Source: Macrothele yani
Lineage: Eukaryota; Arthropoda; Arachnida; Araneae; Macrothelidae
Length of the DNA stretch: 64,000 bases
Assembly: GCA_039090855.1 (NCBI GenBank)
Contig: CM077025.1
Span: forward strand, 97,258,489 to 97,322,488
Reading direction: 5' to 3'
Made by a program: the position numbers and the translations under genes. Numbering within the stretch: the first letter of the stretch is position 1; every line of letters starts with the position of its first letter. A model generated the notes under the pieces. The model was not told where the DNA came from, did not search any database, and saw nothing but the letters and a program-made list of their open reading frames with translations. Positions 11,262 through 22,240 of the stretch are shown one piece after another.

Positions 11262-12461
11262 CACTATCTACCAACAAGTAATTGGACACCTGTGATAGCA
11301 AAGGAAAACGAAGTTTATTCACCTTCAATAGTTGGTGGAGCCTCCACGAGCGGCGATTACAGCTGCGACCCTCCGGTGTTGGCGACGGCTAGCGGTATTT
11401 TCTTCCATTCGGCTTGGAGAAGCCAGGTCAGTTCCTTCACCGATTTCGGACAGTGGGGTCACCCCTTAAGTCGACGCTCCAACTCGTCCCAGAGGTGCTC
11501 GATAGGGTTAATGTCCGGGATTTGCGCAGGCCAGTCCATTCGATTAACCCCATTGTCACCATACCAAGCCATGGTGGATCTCGCAACATGACAAGTGGCA
11601 TTGTCATCCTGAAAGTAACATGGGTCCACCCCGTAAAACTGCCACAACTTAGGACGCGCATGGTCATCCAAAATGGTGCAGTCGGTCTCGGTGTTGAGTC
11701 TACCAGGAATTGCGACCAAGGGTCCCGTGCCATACCAGGAGAAACACCCCCATAGCATAATTCCATCGCCGCCGAACTTCACAGTTGGCACAATACATTC
11801 CGGCAGGAGGCGTTCTCCAGGCAGACGCCAAACCCAGACCCTGCCATCCGAACAGTAGAGGGTGAACCTTGATTCGTCACTCCAGAGAACCTGCTTCCAC
11901 TGTTCAACGATCCACTGTCGACGTTCTTTGCACCACGTTAGCCGAGCAGCTCTATTGGACTTGGTGATCAAAGGCTTGTGGGCGGCAGCACGTCCATGAT
12001 AACCGAGCAGATGGGCTTCCTTACGGATGGTATTCATCGAAAGAACACTCCCGGATGCCTGTTGAAACTCCTCGCGGATGTGGCCCATCTATTTGGTGCG
12101 GTTCTTTCGAATTTCTCTGGCCAGCACCCGTCGGTCTCTAACTCCCAGTTTTGTGGGTCTGCAGGCTCGGGGCACATTCCGACAGTCACCTCTCATCTTC
12201 CACTTGCCAATCACGTAGGCCACTGTCGATTTTGGGTACTTCAACTAGCTGGATATGTCACGTATGGATCGTCCATTTCTGTGATACCCGACGATTACAC
12301 CTTTCTCGAAATCAGAGAGCTCCGAACTGCGTGGCATCTTGCATGCGACTGGTTGCGTTGTTGTTTCCCACACTATATTTAACGGCGGCGGCCGTGACGT
12401 GTATCAGGACCGCAGATATCGTCGATTGCAGGGGTGTCCAATTACTTGTTAGTAGATAGTG
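11262..12461 (-). mobile_element. Tc1 element, near full length (family T1)
   Basis: Inverted repeats cactatctaccaacaagtaa (11262) and the complementary ttacttgttagtagatagtg (ending 12461) bound a 1.2-kb element. TA follows on the right, while the left flank has lost it. A truncated relative lies at 57298-58007. Confidence 0.88.
11459..12333 (-). pseudogene. Tc1 transposase (DD34E) with two early stops
   Basis: Starts at Met 12333 (MPRSSELSDFEKGVIVGYHR), the paired-like DNA-binding domain. Two in-frame stops follow, SS-stop-LK and TK-stop-MGHIREEF. From 12088 the frame is open to 11459: WSDESRFTLY (first Asp), FQDDNATCHVA (second Asp) and PDINPIEHLWDELE (Glu). A stop at 11459 (ERRLKG-stop) precedes the expected C-terminal tail, although downstream sequence still encodes KELTWLLQAEWKKIP in frame. 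All three catalytic residues are present, but the nonsense codons in the DNA-binding half should abolish function. Confidence 0.88.
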
Positions 12462-12773
12462 TATTACGATAGGGCGCCCTTTGGCAGAGTTTAGTGATTT
12501 CTGTTATGTTAAAAATATTTTTTTATAAAACACTGCTCTGAACGTAAGTATTAGACGTAAGCTCAGAAATGTACCCAGAAGTGCTTAATTTTAAAACAAA
12601 GTTGACTATCCAATCATTTAAAAATAGAAGTCAGTCATAGGACAGTTTTCTAACTTTTGAGAGTCTGCAAAAACGATAAAATGAACCTAAACATACAATG
12701 ATTGATTAACCGAATAAAGAAGTTTGGCGATTATTCGTAACAATTTTTGTTTTTATTTATCACAACTATTATA
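12462..12773. other. No gene recognised
   Basis: AT-rich spacer between two Tc1 elements. Confidence 0.5.
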
Positions 12774-12799
12774 CACGGTCGAGTCACAATATTGTGACC

Positions 12800-13890
12800 A
12801 CCAGTTAATATTCAGAGTAACCGCCGTGTGCAGCGTGGACATTAGCTAGACGGGCTGGGAGTGACTCATTAAGGTGCTGGAAGGTGTTCACAGGTATGTG
12901 GGGTCATGCTGACTGCAGTGCATCTGACAGCTGCTGGAGGGTCCGTCGTGTAGGATCCATAGAGCGATCGCGGGGGTCCCACAGATGCTCAATTGGGTTT
13001 GAGTCTGGGAAATTAGGGGACCAGTGAAGTACTTTGTAGTATTCATCGTGCTCTTCCAATCACTCTTGGCCATTTCCAGCTGTGTGACATGTCGCATTGT
13101 CGTTCTGGAAGATCCAATCTGCCCCAGGGAAGACAATCAGCATGTATGAGGGAACGTGGCCTACAAATATGAATTCATAACGAATTCGGTCTAAGGTGCC
13201 TTCCACAGGTATGATTGGACCCAGAGAATGCCACGAAAACATTCCCCTGACCATAATGGTGCCCCAACTGGCTTGTGTTCTTCCAGCAATGGTTGAAGTG
13301 TGTTTGTTCTCAGATGCTTCTCGCCTTATACGCCAACGTCCATCCGTTGGATAAAGCAGAAAACGTGACTCATCGGAGAAGGCAATCCTTTGCCAATCAG
13401 GGAGGTCCAATTCCAATACTGTTGTGCAGATATAAGCCTTTTCTGCAGATGTACCTTCGTGAGCATAGGTGCAGTGGCCATCCGTCTGCATCGGAGCCCC
13501 ATACACAGCATTGTTGAAACACACTTCCGGTAGCCCCCTGGTTCATTCGGCCAGTGAGTTGCTCCACTGTGGCGTGACGGGTCGATCGGTCTTCACGCAA
13601 ATTCGAAGCCGACGCTCACATCCAACATCTACCGGAAGTGTGTCTAAAACGACAGTTCAGAGAACCGTGCTCCACAGTTTCCACTTCGCTTATTTGCAAT
13701 GGTGCCATTTCTCTAATCACGATACAGTTTAAACACAGCAGCATGCGAACAGTTCACAAACTACGCTGTTTCAGAAATACTGCCACCCTTTGCCCGAAAG
13801 CTGATTATTATCCCTTTTTGCAAATCTGATAAATCGCTCCTTTTTTCTTTGACAGCAACGAGTTTTATGTTTTCAGATTGCCTACAGCAC
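12800..13890 (-). pseudogene. Outer Tc1 transposase, decayed
   Basis: The C-terminal two-thirds are readable. The segment 13060-13524 carries FSDESRFLLYPTDGRW (first Asp), GTIMVRGMFSWHSLGPI and IFQNDNATCHTA (second Asp). In another frame around 12990-13030 comes NFPDSNPIEHLWD (Glu), then the tail ending VHAARGGYSEY near 12800. The N-terminal DNA-binding half (13525-13890) is frameshifted with several stops (SDLQKGIIISFRAKGGSI, then a broken helix-turn-helix). Insertion of the inner Tc1 at 13899 also separates the gene from its upstream inverted repeat. Confidence 0.78.
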
Positions 13891-13898
13891 ACCTTATA

Positions 13899-15120
13899 CA
13901 CTGAGAGGCCACTTTATTATGACCACCCCCTCAATACTTCGTTGGGCCACCTTTTGCCTTTAATACTGCGTCGATTCTTCGTGGCATGGACTCCACGAGA
14001 TGTTGATAGGTGGTTTGTGGAATCTGAGACCATACTTGATGAATAGCACTTTCCAGGAGTGTGAGATTGCAGGGTTGTGGATCCAGCTGTTTGATGGCTC
14101 GTTCAACTTCATCCCACAAATTCCCAATGGGGTTGAGATCTGGTGATTGTGGGGGCCACCTAAGCAAAGTAAACTCACAGGCATGTTCCTGAAACCAATC
14201 CTGTACAATACGAGCACTATGGCAGGACGCATTATCTTGTTGAAAGTAGCCATCGCCATTGGAATAGACCATCGAAATGACAGGATGCACTTGGTCCGCA
14301 ACAATGTTTAGATATGATGTGCCAGTCAGACGTTGATCAACACGAATTAAAGGACCCAAAGCATGACAGCAAAACATTCCCCAAACCATAACGTTGCCTC
14401 CACCAGCTTGAAGGGTTGTAGCAATGCATTTGGGGTCCATGCTTTCGTGCTGTTTCCGCCAAATTCTCAGTCGGTCATCGGCATGGTGCAACTGAAAACG
14501 TGATTCATCGGACGACATAATTTGTTCCCAATTATCGACTGTCCAATCCTTGTGCTCCTGTGCGAACTGGAGACGTTTTCTCTTGTTAACTGCAGACAGG
14601 AAAGGTGTTCGAACAGGGCCTTCGGCTGCCATATCCCATCCGATGCAGTGTACGGCGAACAGGGCGTGCAGAGATCATTTGAAGGGATTCTTGATTAAGA
14701 TGGTCTGTAATTTGCTGCACTGTTGCCCTTCTATTGTCTGTTACCAGTCTGGACACTCTCCGTTCCGCCCGAGCAGTCACAAGTCGATGACAACCACACG
14801 TTGCACGTAGAGACCCAGTTTTTTGGCTGACAGTCCAGTCTTTGAACACTTTAACAACAGCTGCTCTGGAACATTTCACGAATGCGGCGGTTTCGGTGAT
14901 ACTTGCTCCATGGCTCCGAGCTCCTACAATCATCCCACGTTGAAAGTCCGTTCAGTGGCATTTTTTACCCATCTCGTCACCCCAAAACCACTTCTACTAC
15001 TGTCGCAAGCACTAAGCTTTCCCTTTTTATACTAGCTTCGCACTCTGGCGGCAACATCGTGCAGCCATAGCTCATCTGCTTAAAACTGTCAGGTGGTCAT
15101 AATAAAGTGGCCACTCAGTG
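13899..15120 (-). mobile_element. Inner Tc1 element (family T3) inserted in the outer Tc1
   Basis: Inverted repeats cactgagaggccactttatt (13899) and aataaagtggccactcagtg (ending 15120). TA lies on both sides (13897-13898, 15121-15122). 1,222 bp, the standard Tc1 size. Confidence 0.9.
13931..14933 (-). pseudogene. Inner Tc1 transposase; one frameshift, catalytic Glu replaced
   Basis: The N-terminal frame (14586-14933) is MIVGARSHGASITETAAFVK, then RAAVVKVFKDW and the second helix-turn-helix RRATVQQITDHLN. A single indel near 14630 shifts into the frame 13931-14632: FLSAVNKRKRLQFAQEHKDW, MSSDESRFQLHHAD (first Asp), GNVMVWGMFCCHALGPL, YFQQDNASCHSA (second Asp), SPDLNPIGNLWDEVER. The last motif normally reads NPIE(N/H)LWD, so the catalytic Glu is Gly here. 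The C-terminus (SMPRRIDAVLKAKGGPTKY) is complete. One indel and one key substitution are otherwise the only obvious damage, so this insertion is younger than the element it sits in. Confidence 0.9.
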
Positions 15121-15380
15121 TATACCCTCCAAGCCAACTCACGACACGTGTCTTCTTTCATTGGCTACACGCTGCCGGCATCAAAGGTAGGAGGTGGTCA
15201 CAATAATGTGACTCGCCTGTGTGCATGATTCCAAATAAATATGTGTGTGTTTGTGTGTGTTCAATTACTAATACACGCTGTGCAGTCCTTAATTCAAGAG
15301 CAGTTACTAGCACGTCCAGTCACAGGAAAGTTTAGCAATCGGCTCGATGATCAGTTCAAGCGGCGAACATAAACAAACTG

Positions 15381-15543
15381 TATAACGAAGTAAATTTCTC
15401 CAACATTTTTGGTCTACGCCGGGTTTCGAACCCGAGGCCGCTTATTCCGGAACAAGTCGCTCTACCAACTGAGCTACGCAGACGTTTGTTCTGATTGCTG
15501 TGTGCCTTTATGTCGTGTGCGTCCTGCTGGCAGGTACGTCACA
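15381..15543 (-). repeat. 3' LTR of TRIM copy 2 with tRNA-like module
   Basis: The same length and ends as the 5' LTR. The tRNA-like block is at 15412-15483, with B box ggttcgaaacc (one change). Confidence 0.85.
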
Positions 15544-15805
15544 TCTCCCCCCGAAAGAGGTCCGGGGGCATGGCCCACGGGTCAGCAGTGACCATGAATC
15601 GTTGCTGCAGGCAGCCATCCACTGTAGAACGTGCACTTGAGAACTCCCAGTCAATCTGCTGTGTGGAATGCAACATCACACATTTTTATTTTTCGAAGCG
15701 CTGGAGAAGGAATTCTCTGATTTTTCCTGTCTCGCGGTGTGGAAATAACATCACACCAATGCGAGATTTTGAACGGTCGGGTCATCCGGATAGTTCGGGC
15801 GCCAT

Positions 15806-15968
15806 TATAACGAAGTAAATTTCTCCGTCATTTTTGGTCTACGCCGGGATTCGAACCCGAGGCCGCTTATTCCGGAACAAGTCGCTCTACCAACTGAGCT
15901 ACGCAGACGTTTGTTCTGATTGCTATGTGCCTTTATGTCGTGTGCGTCCTGCTGGCAGGTACGTCACA
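15806..15968 (-). repeat. 5' LTR of TRIM copy 2 with tRNA-like module
   Basis: Begins TGTGACGTACC and ends TTCGTTATA (minus strand). The 72-nt tRNA-like block at 15837-15908 has a paired acceptor stem (gtctgcg/cgtagac), a D-stem gctc/gagc with A box tagctcagttgg, and a T-arm with B box ggttcgaatcc. The anticodon stem-loop is irregular (cttgttccggaataag). Confidence 0.85.
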
Positions 15969-15972
15969 ACTG

Positions 15973-17975
15973 AAATTTTACTGACTACTTTTTAACTTAC
16001 GCTATATAATCCAACAACACAGTGCACGTTTCAGGAAGACTTCACTGAAATATCATTTGTTAAATATTGTAACCTAATGACCGACACCACGTAACTCACT
16101 ATCAATCTGAGTAGCAAACTGCTGAGTGCCGTCTTTACATACACAGACGCACACACTTCAGTGGTCAGGCAGCAGCACAGTAGGGGTCTTCCCCCACCAA
16201 AGACTCCCGTATGATGTTCGTCTCCGAAGAATGAGCTGTAGGTTTGTAAAGAGCACCAGTTTATCCTCGCTAAGGGAAAGTGCCACTGGGACCTCGTCGT
16301 CCGTTGCTATGCAAGTTCAAACTCCGACATCAACAACTTTTCCTTTTTATTTCTCTCACTCGCTTCGGTGATCAAGTTGGGATTTCTGCAGCAGACTCTA
16401 GATTCTTTCAGATGTTTATCCACTATTTCACGCGCGGAGTGATTTTGCGTCGATATTTGAAGATGCAGCAACGAACCCCTTTCTCTCATGGGCTCTGGAA
16501 GGAACTGATTTTCTCTTCCTCAGCTCACACACTAGATCTTGCAAATCGTTTCCTCCCATGCACACAAGGATACAATAATACGTGAGAAAGCATTAGCCCC
16601 CTCTTAAGTATACCAAATATACGAGAATCCCTTCTTCCAAATTGCAACCTTTCCCATAAATCTGTCTGCCAGCGATGGGCGATTGTGCCTATGTCTTGTT
16701 TCACTGACATACGACTGTTTTGTCGCCTTCAGACCTCACGTGCAACCATAAAGCCATTCTGCATGGTCCCTGTTTCACTTTGTGAGCATCTTTCCCCTGC
16801 TCGAAAACCCAACCAGAGCCCACGAATTAATTAACCAATTAATTAATCAGCCTGATCAGCCACGTTCATTATATCCCCCAAAAAATGAGGCAACATTTGC
16901 ATCAATATAGATTACTTTTTTAATTTTAATTTCTCTTGATCAAAAATTATATTGTTTTATCAAGCAAAAATTTTAATGTTTTAATTCATGTGCATTTTAC
17001 TTGAATGAAAAGAATAAAGGCATCTCGTCTTATTTTCATACTACATTTTATTTAACATTATAAGTATTTTCAAAAGTTTTATGTTAGTGTTATTGAAGCC
17101 GTCTTAATTAAACATGTAGCAAGGTAAAGGGAAAGGCGCAAATCAAAAACTTTGAAATACGTCAGTTGCATGTAGCACTTCCCAATGGATTTTCCGAAGA
17201 CACTTTTCCTTGGAACATTTCGTGACACAAATGTCTTGCCAGGCTACAACATCCAGTTCCGTTTCATCTGTTCGGTCTTTCTAGGTGTACACCAACTTTT
17301 TTAGATTTGCGGCACATAACGTAAGAAACCCTAAATAAGTAAGCTAAGTTATTTCCGTTTCTGTTCAATAGTTTGAGTGACAGCGCAAAATCTCCATCAG
17401 ATGGGTGAGATCATCCTAATCCTGCCACTTCGAGAAATGTTCTGACTTCGGAATCTTCTAATTCCTCCCACTTCTTTTCCCTAAGATAAAAAATACAGCC
17501 ACAACACGAGTGGCATTTTGTTTTAGCGACGTGTATTAACAATTAAGGACACTTTCGGGTGGTGGAATCATTCCATAACTTTCTCTCACATTTTTAGTCT
17601 TAATATAACAGAGTGATATAGGAGAATATTTCCACTCTCTACGAGGGATGAATGTTTACGGTTCCTTAGGTCGGTAAGTTGTTCCCTTTCATTGCGTTGT
17701 AGACGAAAATGCACAAAACGGATAATTAATTCGTGGCATTGGTAAGGACACGTTCTCAGATGCGACCGCGTGACACGTGGGAGAGGGACCTGTGTATGTC
17801 TACGTGAGAAAAAATTGGTTACATCAGGATAATTCTTAATGCATGTTGATGTTTCATTTGGTGCAAACAAAAGAAAATGCAGAACACGTGAGGTCAGTGT
17901 CCACACAGCCTTTGATCTGTGGGGCATGCGCCCCCCACGAGGAGTTAGGTGCCACTGCAGCGACATATCACCTAT
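15973..17975. other. No gene recognised
   Basis: Mostly AT-rich, with stops in all frames. A perfect-looking palindromic run (aattaattaaccaattaatt) lies near 16825. No transposon termini identified. Confidence 0.45.
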
Positions 17976-17983
17976 ATATCAGG

Positions 17984-19107
17984 CAATGGCGTATCTTGGG
18001 TCCGAAACCTGGGCTATCTCAACACCCCCCCCCCCCCCTTCCCGCCCACAGTACTGGTTTTTTAAAAATTGTGAAGTGCATTTTTTAATTGTTAAGTAAT
18101 AGAAGTAAATTTTTTTCTAAATTTTAGGTACATGCTACATCTAACATGATACCAAGTAATTATGGGGATTAGGATTTGAACACTTATTTGTACATGAACT
18201 CCATTCTTCTTTCTTTTTGTGGGAACATGAGTGTTATGTTTTCACAAAAATGTTACTTCCGAGTACCTTTTCATATTTAAAAATAATGCTTTTCTCTATT
18301 GACAAACCAGCCAAGTTGCTCGAATGTGCATGTCCTTGTGTGGCTCTATGAGATATATTGATTCTTTTTAATGCAGAAAATCTTTTTTCGGCAGTTGCAG
18401 TTGTTGATGAAAAGTTTAATATTAGATCTGCTAATTTTTACACCTCAATAAACACTATGTCCAATTATTCAACTTTATGTAACAAGTAATGTCTCTTACT
18501 GATTTGTTTTGTGTTCATCAAGGGAATAAAACACCTTCAGTTCACTTTTTAATCAAGCTGTATCAAAATTTGAAGTATATAGTTATTTCAGCTCTGATAG
18601 TATATGTTCAGGGAAGCTTTCACAAAATTTATCAAAACAGTTCAAATCCAACAAAGCCACGAATTTAAGATATAATATCACTGATTTTAATTCACTGACA
18701 CTTCACACAAACTGAAACAACTCTCGCGAAACACGTACTGGAAGCATGGAGGGACTCGGTAGTCTAAGTTTTCTCTTTCCTGAGCGAACCGTTGCGCAAA
18801 GCAATGGTCTAGTCACCTCCGTAGCTCATTCATGTTATCATGGAAACGTTAGCAGGCGATAGTATCGAAGCTCTTCGCACCAGAACAGCGAAGACTCTCG
18901 AAGACCTACTTGCTTTATGCCGTTGATCATCGCTCGCCAGACTGATCCTCATAATCGAAAAAAGTGAATCCGCTCGTGCTTTTTTGGCACCCAAAGCATC
19001 GACATGTCTTAATATCGTTAATAATTGACTTTTATTTGCGTATATTTAAATGAGTTTTATTTGTTCATTCTCTGGGCTTCACAGCTAGCCTCGAATATAC
19101 GCCACTG
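17984..19107 (-). mobile_element. hAT element with 8-bp duplication, decayed
   Basis: Ends caatggcgtatc (17984) and gatatacgccactg-type (atacgccactg ends 19107) form an imperfect inverted repeat. Flanks atatcagg (17976-17983) and atattagg (19108-19115) match at 7 of 8 positions, as expected for a hAT duplication. A C-run lies just inside the left end (18025-18040). Total 1,124 bp, too short for a complete transposase, so it is internally deleted. Confidence 0.7.
18258..18413 (-). pseudogene. hAT transposase C-terminal dimerisation domain (ZMYM1-like)
   Basis: Minus-strand reading gives FSSTTATAEKRFSALKRINI, then SHRATQGHAHSSNLAGLSIE, then KSIIFKYEKVLG with no stop. The pattern TTATAER-FSALRRIK ... 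R-x(10)-GLALLSIE is the hAT family dimerisation region found in ZMYM1-like and P52rIPK-like transposases. Upstream, toward 18700, there are only scraps in shifted frames, and no BED/TTF zinc finger or catalytic motif is visible. The reading is short but the motif is distinctive. Confidence 0.75.
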
Positions 19108-19113
19108 ATATTA

Positions 19114-20308
19114 GGGGTATGCAGACGTTTCCGCCGTTTTAAGGAGAAAGGAGACAGGGACAATCAAGAAACCTGTACAAATGTATTCAACGAAATACTG
19201 GCCGTTAGCATCAATGACCTTTTGCCAATTTTCAGGCAACAAATAAATGCCCCTGCGATAGAAGGACTCGGGTTTTGAGCTGAAGATCGCAGTGACGAAA
19301 ATTTTCAACTCTGGATCTGTGGTGAACAGCTGTCCAGCTAGTTCATGTTGCATAATGCGAAACATATGAAAGTCTGAGGCTGAAATGTCCGGGGAGTAAG
19401 CTGGGTGCGCCCCCCCAGTGTAACTGTCCAAGGGTTGATTTCGTGGTGGCACCGACATGTGGTCTGTCATTATCGTGTAACAGGATAACTGGGCGGCGTC
19501 CTTTACCTGCCCATGGGCGTTTTTGCTCGATTGCGGCGTTCAGTTTCATCAACTGATCGCTATATCGTTATGCAGTGATTGTTTCGCCCGGTTTCAACAG
19601 TTCGAAGTACAACACTCCATGCATATCCCATCACACACACAACAGCACCTTTCCCCCTTAAAAATCCTGTTTTGCAGTGGATGTTGATGGCTGGCCTGGA
19701 TCTACCCAGGATCGCTTGCGTACGGAGTTGTCGCGATAGACCCACTTTTCATCCCCAGTGACAAATTTCCACAAGAAATTCTTCCATTGAAACCTCTTCA
19801 GCAATGACATGCAGGTGGCCAATCGTTGACCAATATTACTCTCTGTTAAAGTATGTGGAACCCACTTACCAGTGTTCTAAATCTTCCCCAAGGCCTGTGG
19901 ATGCTGTACTACCGTCGATTGAGCTGCTTTCAAACGTTTCGCCAGTTGCGTGGTCGATTGTGTGGCATCCTCTTGCAACAGCGATTCCAGTTTCTCTTCT
20001 GCGAGTTCCTGCGGTCTGCCTGCACGTGGCTTGTCTTCCAAGTTTAGATCACATTTCTTAACCCTGGCAAACCATTCTCGAAACGTCAGCTCACCCATAA
20101 CCGTTTCGCCATACGCGCCTGACATATTGAACCGTATGCTTCACTCGCACTTTTCCCTAAATTAAACATGAAAAACAAACAGTGCCGCAAATGAACTTTA
20201 TGGACCGCTATGCTTGGCTTCATGTACGAACTGACAGCATGGGTCGCCGGCCGGTTAGACCCCCTACAGCGCCCGCTAGCGGGGGCAGCGGAAACTTTTG
20301 CATACTCT
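19114..20308 (-). mobile_element. Mariner element (family M2), decayed
   Basis: Ends ggggtatgcag (19114) and ttttgcatactc (about 20307) are inverted repeats shared with the copy at 51459-52692. TA is present at both borders (19112-19113, 20309-20310). The right part carries a GC-rich segment (20250-20290: ggccggttagaccccctac ... gctagcgggggc) that the other copy also has at 51480-51525. Confidence 0.82.
19140..20165 (-). pseudogene. Mariner transposase, several frameshifts
   Basis: In pieces on the minus strand: MFNLGKSASEAYGS and ELTFREWFARVKKCDLNLED (helix-turn-helix region, 19877-20165), LLQEDATQSTTQLAKRLKAA, VTGDEKWVYRDNS (first Asp, near 19740), LLHDNDRPHVGATTKS (second Asp, near 19470) and AYSPDISASDFHMF (third Asp, near 19390), ending with GIYLLPENWQKVIDANGQYF near 19200. 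The catalytic residues are retained but frames change at least three times. Confidence 0.8.
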
Positions 20309-20949
20309 TAATAGAAAACAAAATGATCATCGAAAAATCTGTATGATAAACAAGCACCAAAATGTATTTAAAGTAATTGATAACATTAGAGCTCAATTCA
20401 TTTATTTCACAAGAAAGTGCAGAGTGCAAGTGATTTAACCGTATATTCTCAGAAAAAAAAATGAGTTCTTAATATAAAATGACGGCGTAAACACAATTTG
20501 AAAAACATCACATAAGGGGAAAAATTCGGCGGGGAAAGGGTTCAAAGCCTATGGAGCATTCTCTGAAATGTGTACCTGGTTGATACAGTGATACACGAAA
20601 ATGTACTGTTGCATCACCTAGTAGAAGAACGTTGAACGTTGCATCTGGAAAATCAGAAGTATGTGAATAGTATTGAAGGAGTTCAGGGATCAAGCTAACC
20701 AATATGAAAATAATTCTTCTGATCCGGCCCATGGTAGATTGATTTATTTATGTCTTTTTAGAAGCTGTCAGCCAGCGATGTAAGGATGCGAACCCTCAAA
20801 AAGCTGGGAACCCAGCTTCGACCTGAGATTGTATAGAAGATGAGGAACTGATGAACTAAAACTTAAATTTTGGCTGGAAAATGTCGCAATTTAAAAGCTG
20901 GAAGGTGCATGGTAAATTATCGTGTTTCACCAATTAGAGGCAAAAGGAG
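20309..20949. other. No gene recognised
   Basis: AT-rich. The last ~80 bases may already be decayed RTE sequence. Confidence 0.4.
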
Positions 20950-21815
20950 TTTTAGATTCATTTACAATTTTACAAGGACTGAAGATTTAGAAGTTCATAA
21001 GGCAAATTTTGAAGTAATTGATGCCTACATCAACTTTAGACAAACAAAAAAAATCAAGAAATGGCCATATCGAAGAAGAAATTAATATCCGTATAAAACT
21101 TGGTTGCAATGCATTTGAAAGAAACATTAAAACTTTTAACAGCAATATGCCAGTATATCTTAAAAGAAAAATGTTTAATCAGTGCATTCTCCCAGTCCTT
21201 ACTTATGGTTCAGAGATATCACTAAAAGAGACATACAGTGGCTACGAACAAATCAAATGTATAGAGAGCTGGATTCTTGGCATAACCAAGAAGTGGTGTG
21301 CAGAAATTTTTTTCAAGAAGGAAGGTTACGAATTTTATATTTTTTAATGTACAATTAAATGCGCTATGAGTTCATTTACTGACAGTATATTTTGGAATGA
21401 ATGCATTTACTAAATATATTTGTGTTATGAGTGCATTTACTGACAATATATTTTTGAAATATCTACAGGTTGCAAAATTCTTTGAGGGTTTTTAACCCCC
21501 CCCCCTGGACTCGTCACTGTAACCAAGGAAGATAGGAAAAGGAACTCGTGGATCAGGAAAATGAGAAGAGTGGTTGACATCATAATCAAAGTAAAACCTT
21601 TCAAGTGGCAATGGAGTGAACATACTGTATCTCTAGAAGAACTCTCTGCTGTTAGGCAGCTGAAATACTAAATTAGGTACGAAGGGACAGGAAAACACTA
21701 AGAGGAAGACCATGTGGAAAGTGAATTGACGAAATGCGAATGTTTGCTGAAGTGACATGAAAAAGAATTATCCACAATAGAATACTGTGGAAGAGAACTG
21801 GTTACGGCAGAAAAC
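20950..21815 (+). mobile_element. RTE 3' fragment E, interrupted
   Basis: Two stretches, 20950-21290 and 21520-21815, match the C-terminal end of the RTE ORF: EDLEVHKANFEVIDAYINF (cf. EDLSIDGEKLEITDTYVYL), PVYLKRKMFNQCILPVLTYG, then RNSWIRKMRRVVDIIIKVK and WKRTGYGRKLCKRL in changing frames. A 229-bp insertion separates them. There is no (GAT)n tail. The sequence runs into the minisatellite that starts near 21790. Confidence 0.75.
21291..21519. mobile_element. 229-bp non-autonomous hAT-like insertion
   Basis: Flanked by a perfect 8-bp duplication taaccaag (21283-21290 and 21520-21527). The left end aagtggtgtgc and the right end ggactcgtcactg recall the CAGTG...CACTG termini of the other hAT elements here. 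A C-run (21495-21505) lies near the right end. The interior has two related segments (agttcatttactgacagtat and agtgcatttactgacaatat). No coding capacity. Confidence 0.65.
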
Positions 21816-21827
21816 TGTGCAAGAGAC

Positions 21828-21981
21828 TGTGACGTGCCTGTCCCGCAGGACGCACACGACATAAAGGCAGAGAGCAGCAAGAACAAGCGTCAGTTGGTAG
21901 AGCGACTTGTTCAGGAATAAGTGGACTCGGGTTCGATTCCCGGCGTGGGCCCAAAATGGCGGAGAAATTTACTTCGTCATA
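21828..21981 (+). repeat. 5' LTR of TRIM copy 3
   Basis: Starts TGTGACGTGCC and ends TTCGTCATA. About 10 bp are missing across the acceptor stem and A box (aagcgtcagttggtagag at about 21884-21901), so this module has only the B box (gggttcgattcccgg) intact. Confidence 0.78.
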
Positions 21982-22240
21982 ATGGTGCCCGAACTTTCCG
22001 GATGACCCTGCCGTTAAAGATCTCGCAATGATGTGATGTTGTTTCCACACTGCGAGATAGAAAACATAAGAGAACCCCTTCTTCTGCGCTTCGAAAAACA
22101 AATGTGTGTTACGTTGCATTCCACACACTAGATTGACTGGGAGTTCTCAAGTGCACGTTCTACAGCGGATGGCTGCCTACAACGATTCATGGTCACGGCT
22201 GACCCGTGGGCCATGCCCCCGACCCTCTTTCTGGGGGGGG

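Larger units (their letters stand above)
12774..15221 (-). mobile_element. Outer Tc1 element (family T2), interrupted by a second Tc1
   Basis: Outer inverted repeats are cacggtcgagtcacaat (12774) and gtgactcgcctgtg (ending 15221), each continuing into the shared motif with gtgaccacc. Excluding the inner element (13899-15120), the outer one is about 1.23 kb. TA precedes the left end. Confidence 0.82.
15381..15968 (-). mobile_element. TRIM-like LTR element with tRNA-like modules in its LTRs, copy 2
   Basis: 588 bp on the minus strand with LTRs of 163 bp each (15806-15968 is 5', 15381-15543 is 3') and a 262-bp interior. The perfect 4-bp duplication actg (plus-strand reading) is at 15377-15380 and 15969-15972. 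The primer-binding site, complement of gttcgggcgcca, is at 15793-15804, one base inside the 5' LTR. A G-run (cggggggagatg, minus strand) abuts the 3' LTR. Best-preserved copy: the two LTRs differ at only a few positions, and both tRNA-like modules are intact. No open frame of note. Confidence 0.85.

Noticed and set aside
9675..15908. Functional tRNA genes at the tRNA-like blocks
   Set aside because: Each lies inside a direct terminal repeat of a mobile element, the anticodon stem-loop is irregular, and copies vary. They fit as promoter modules.
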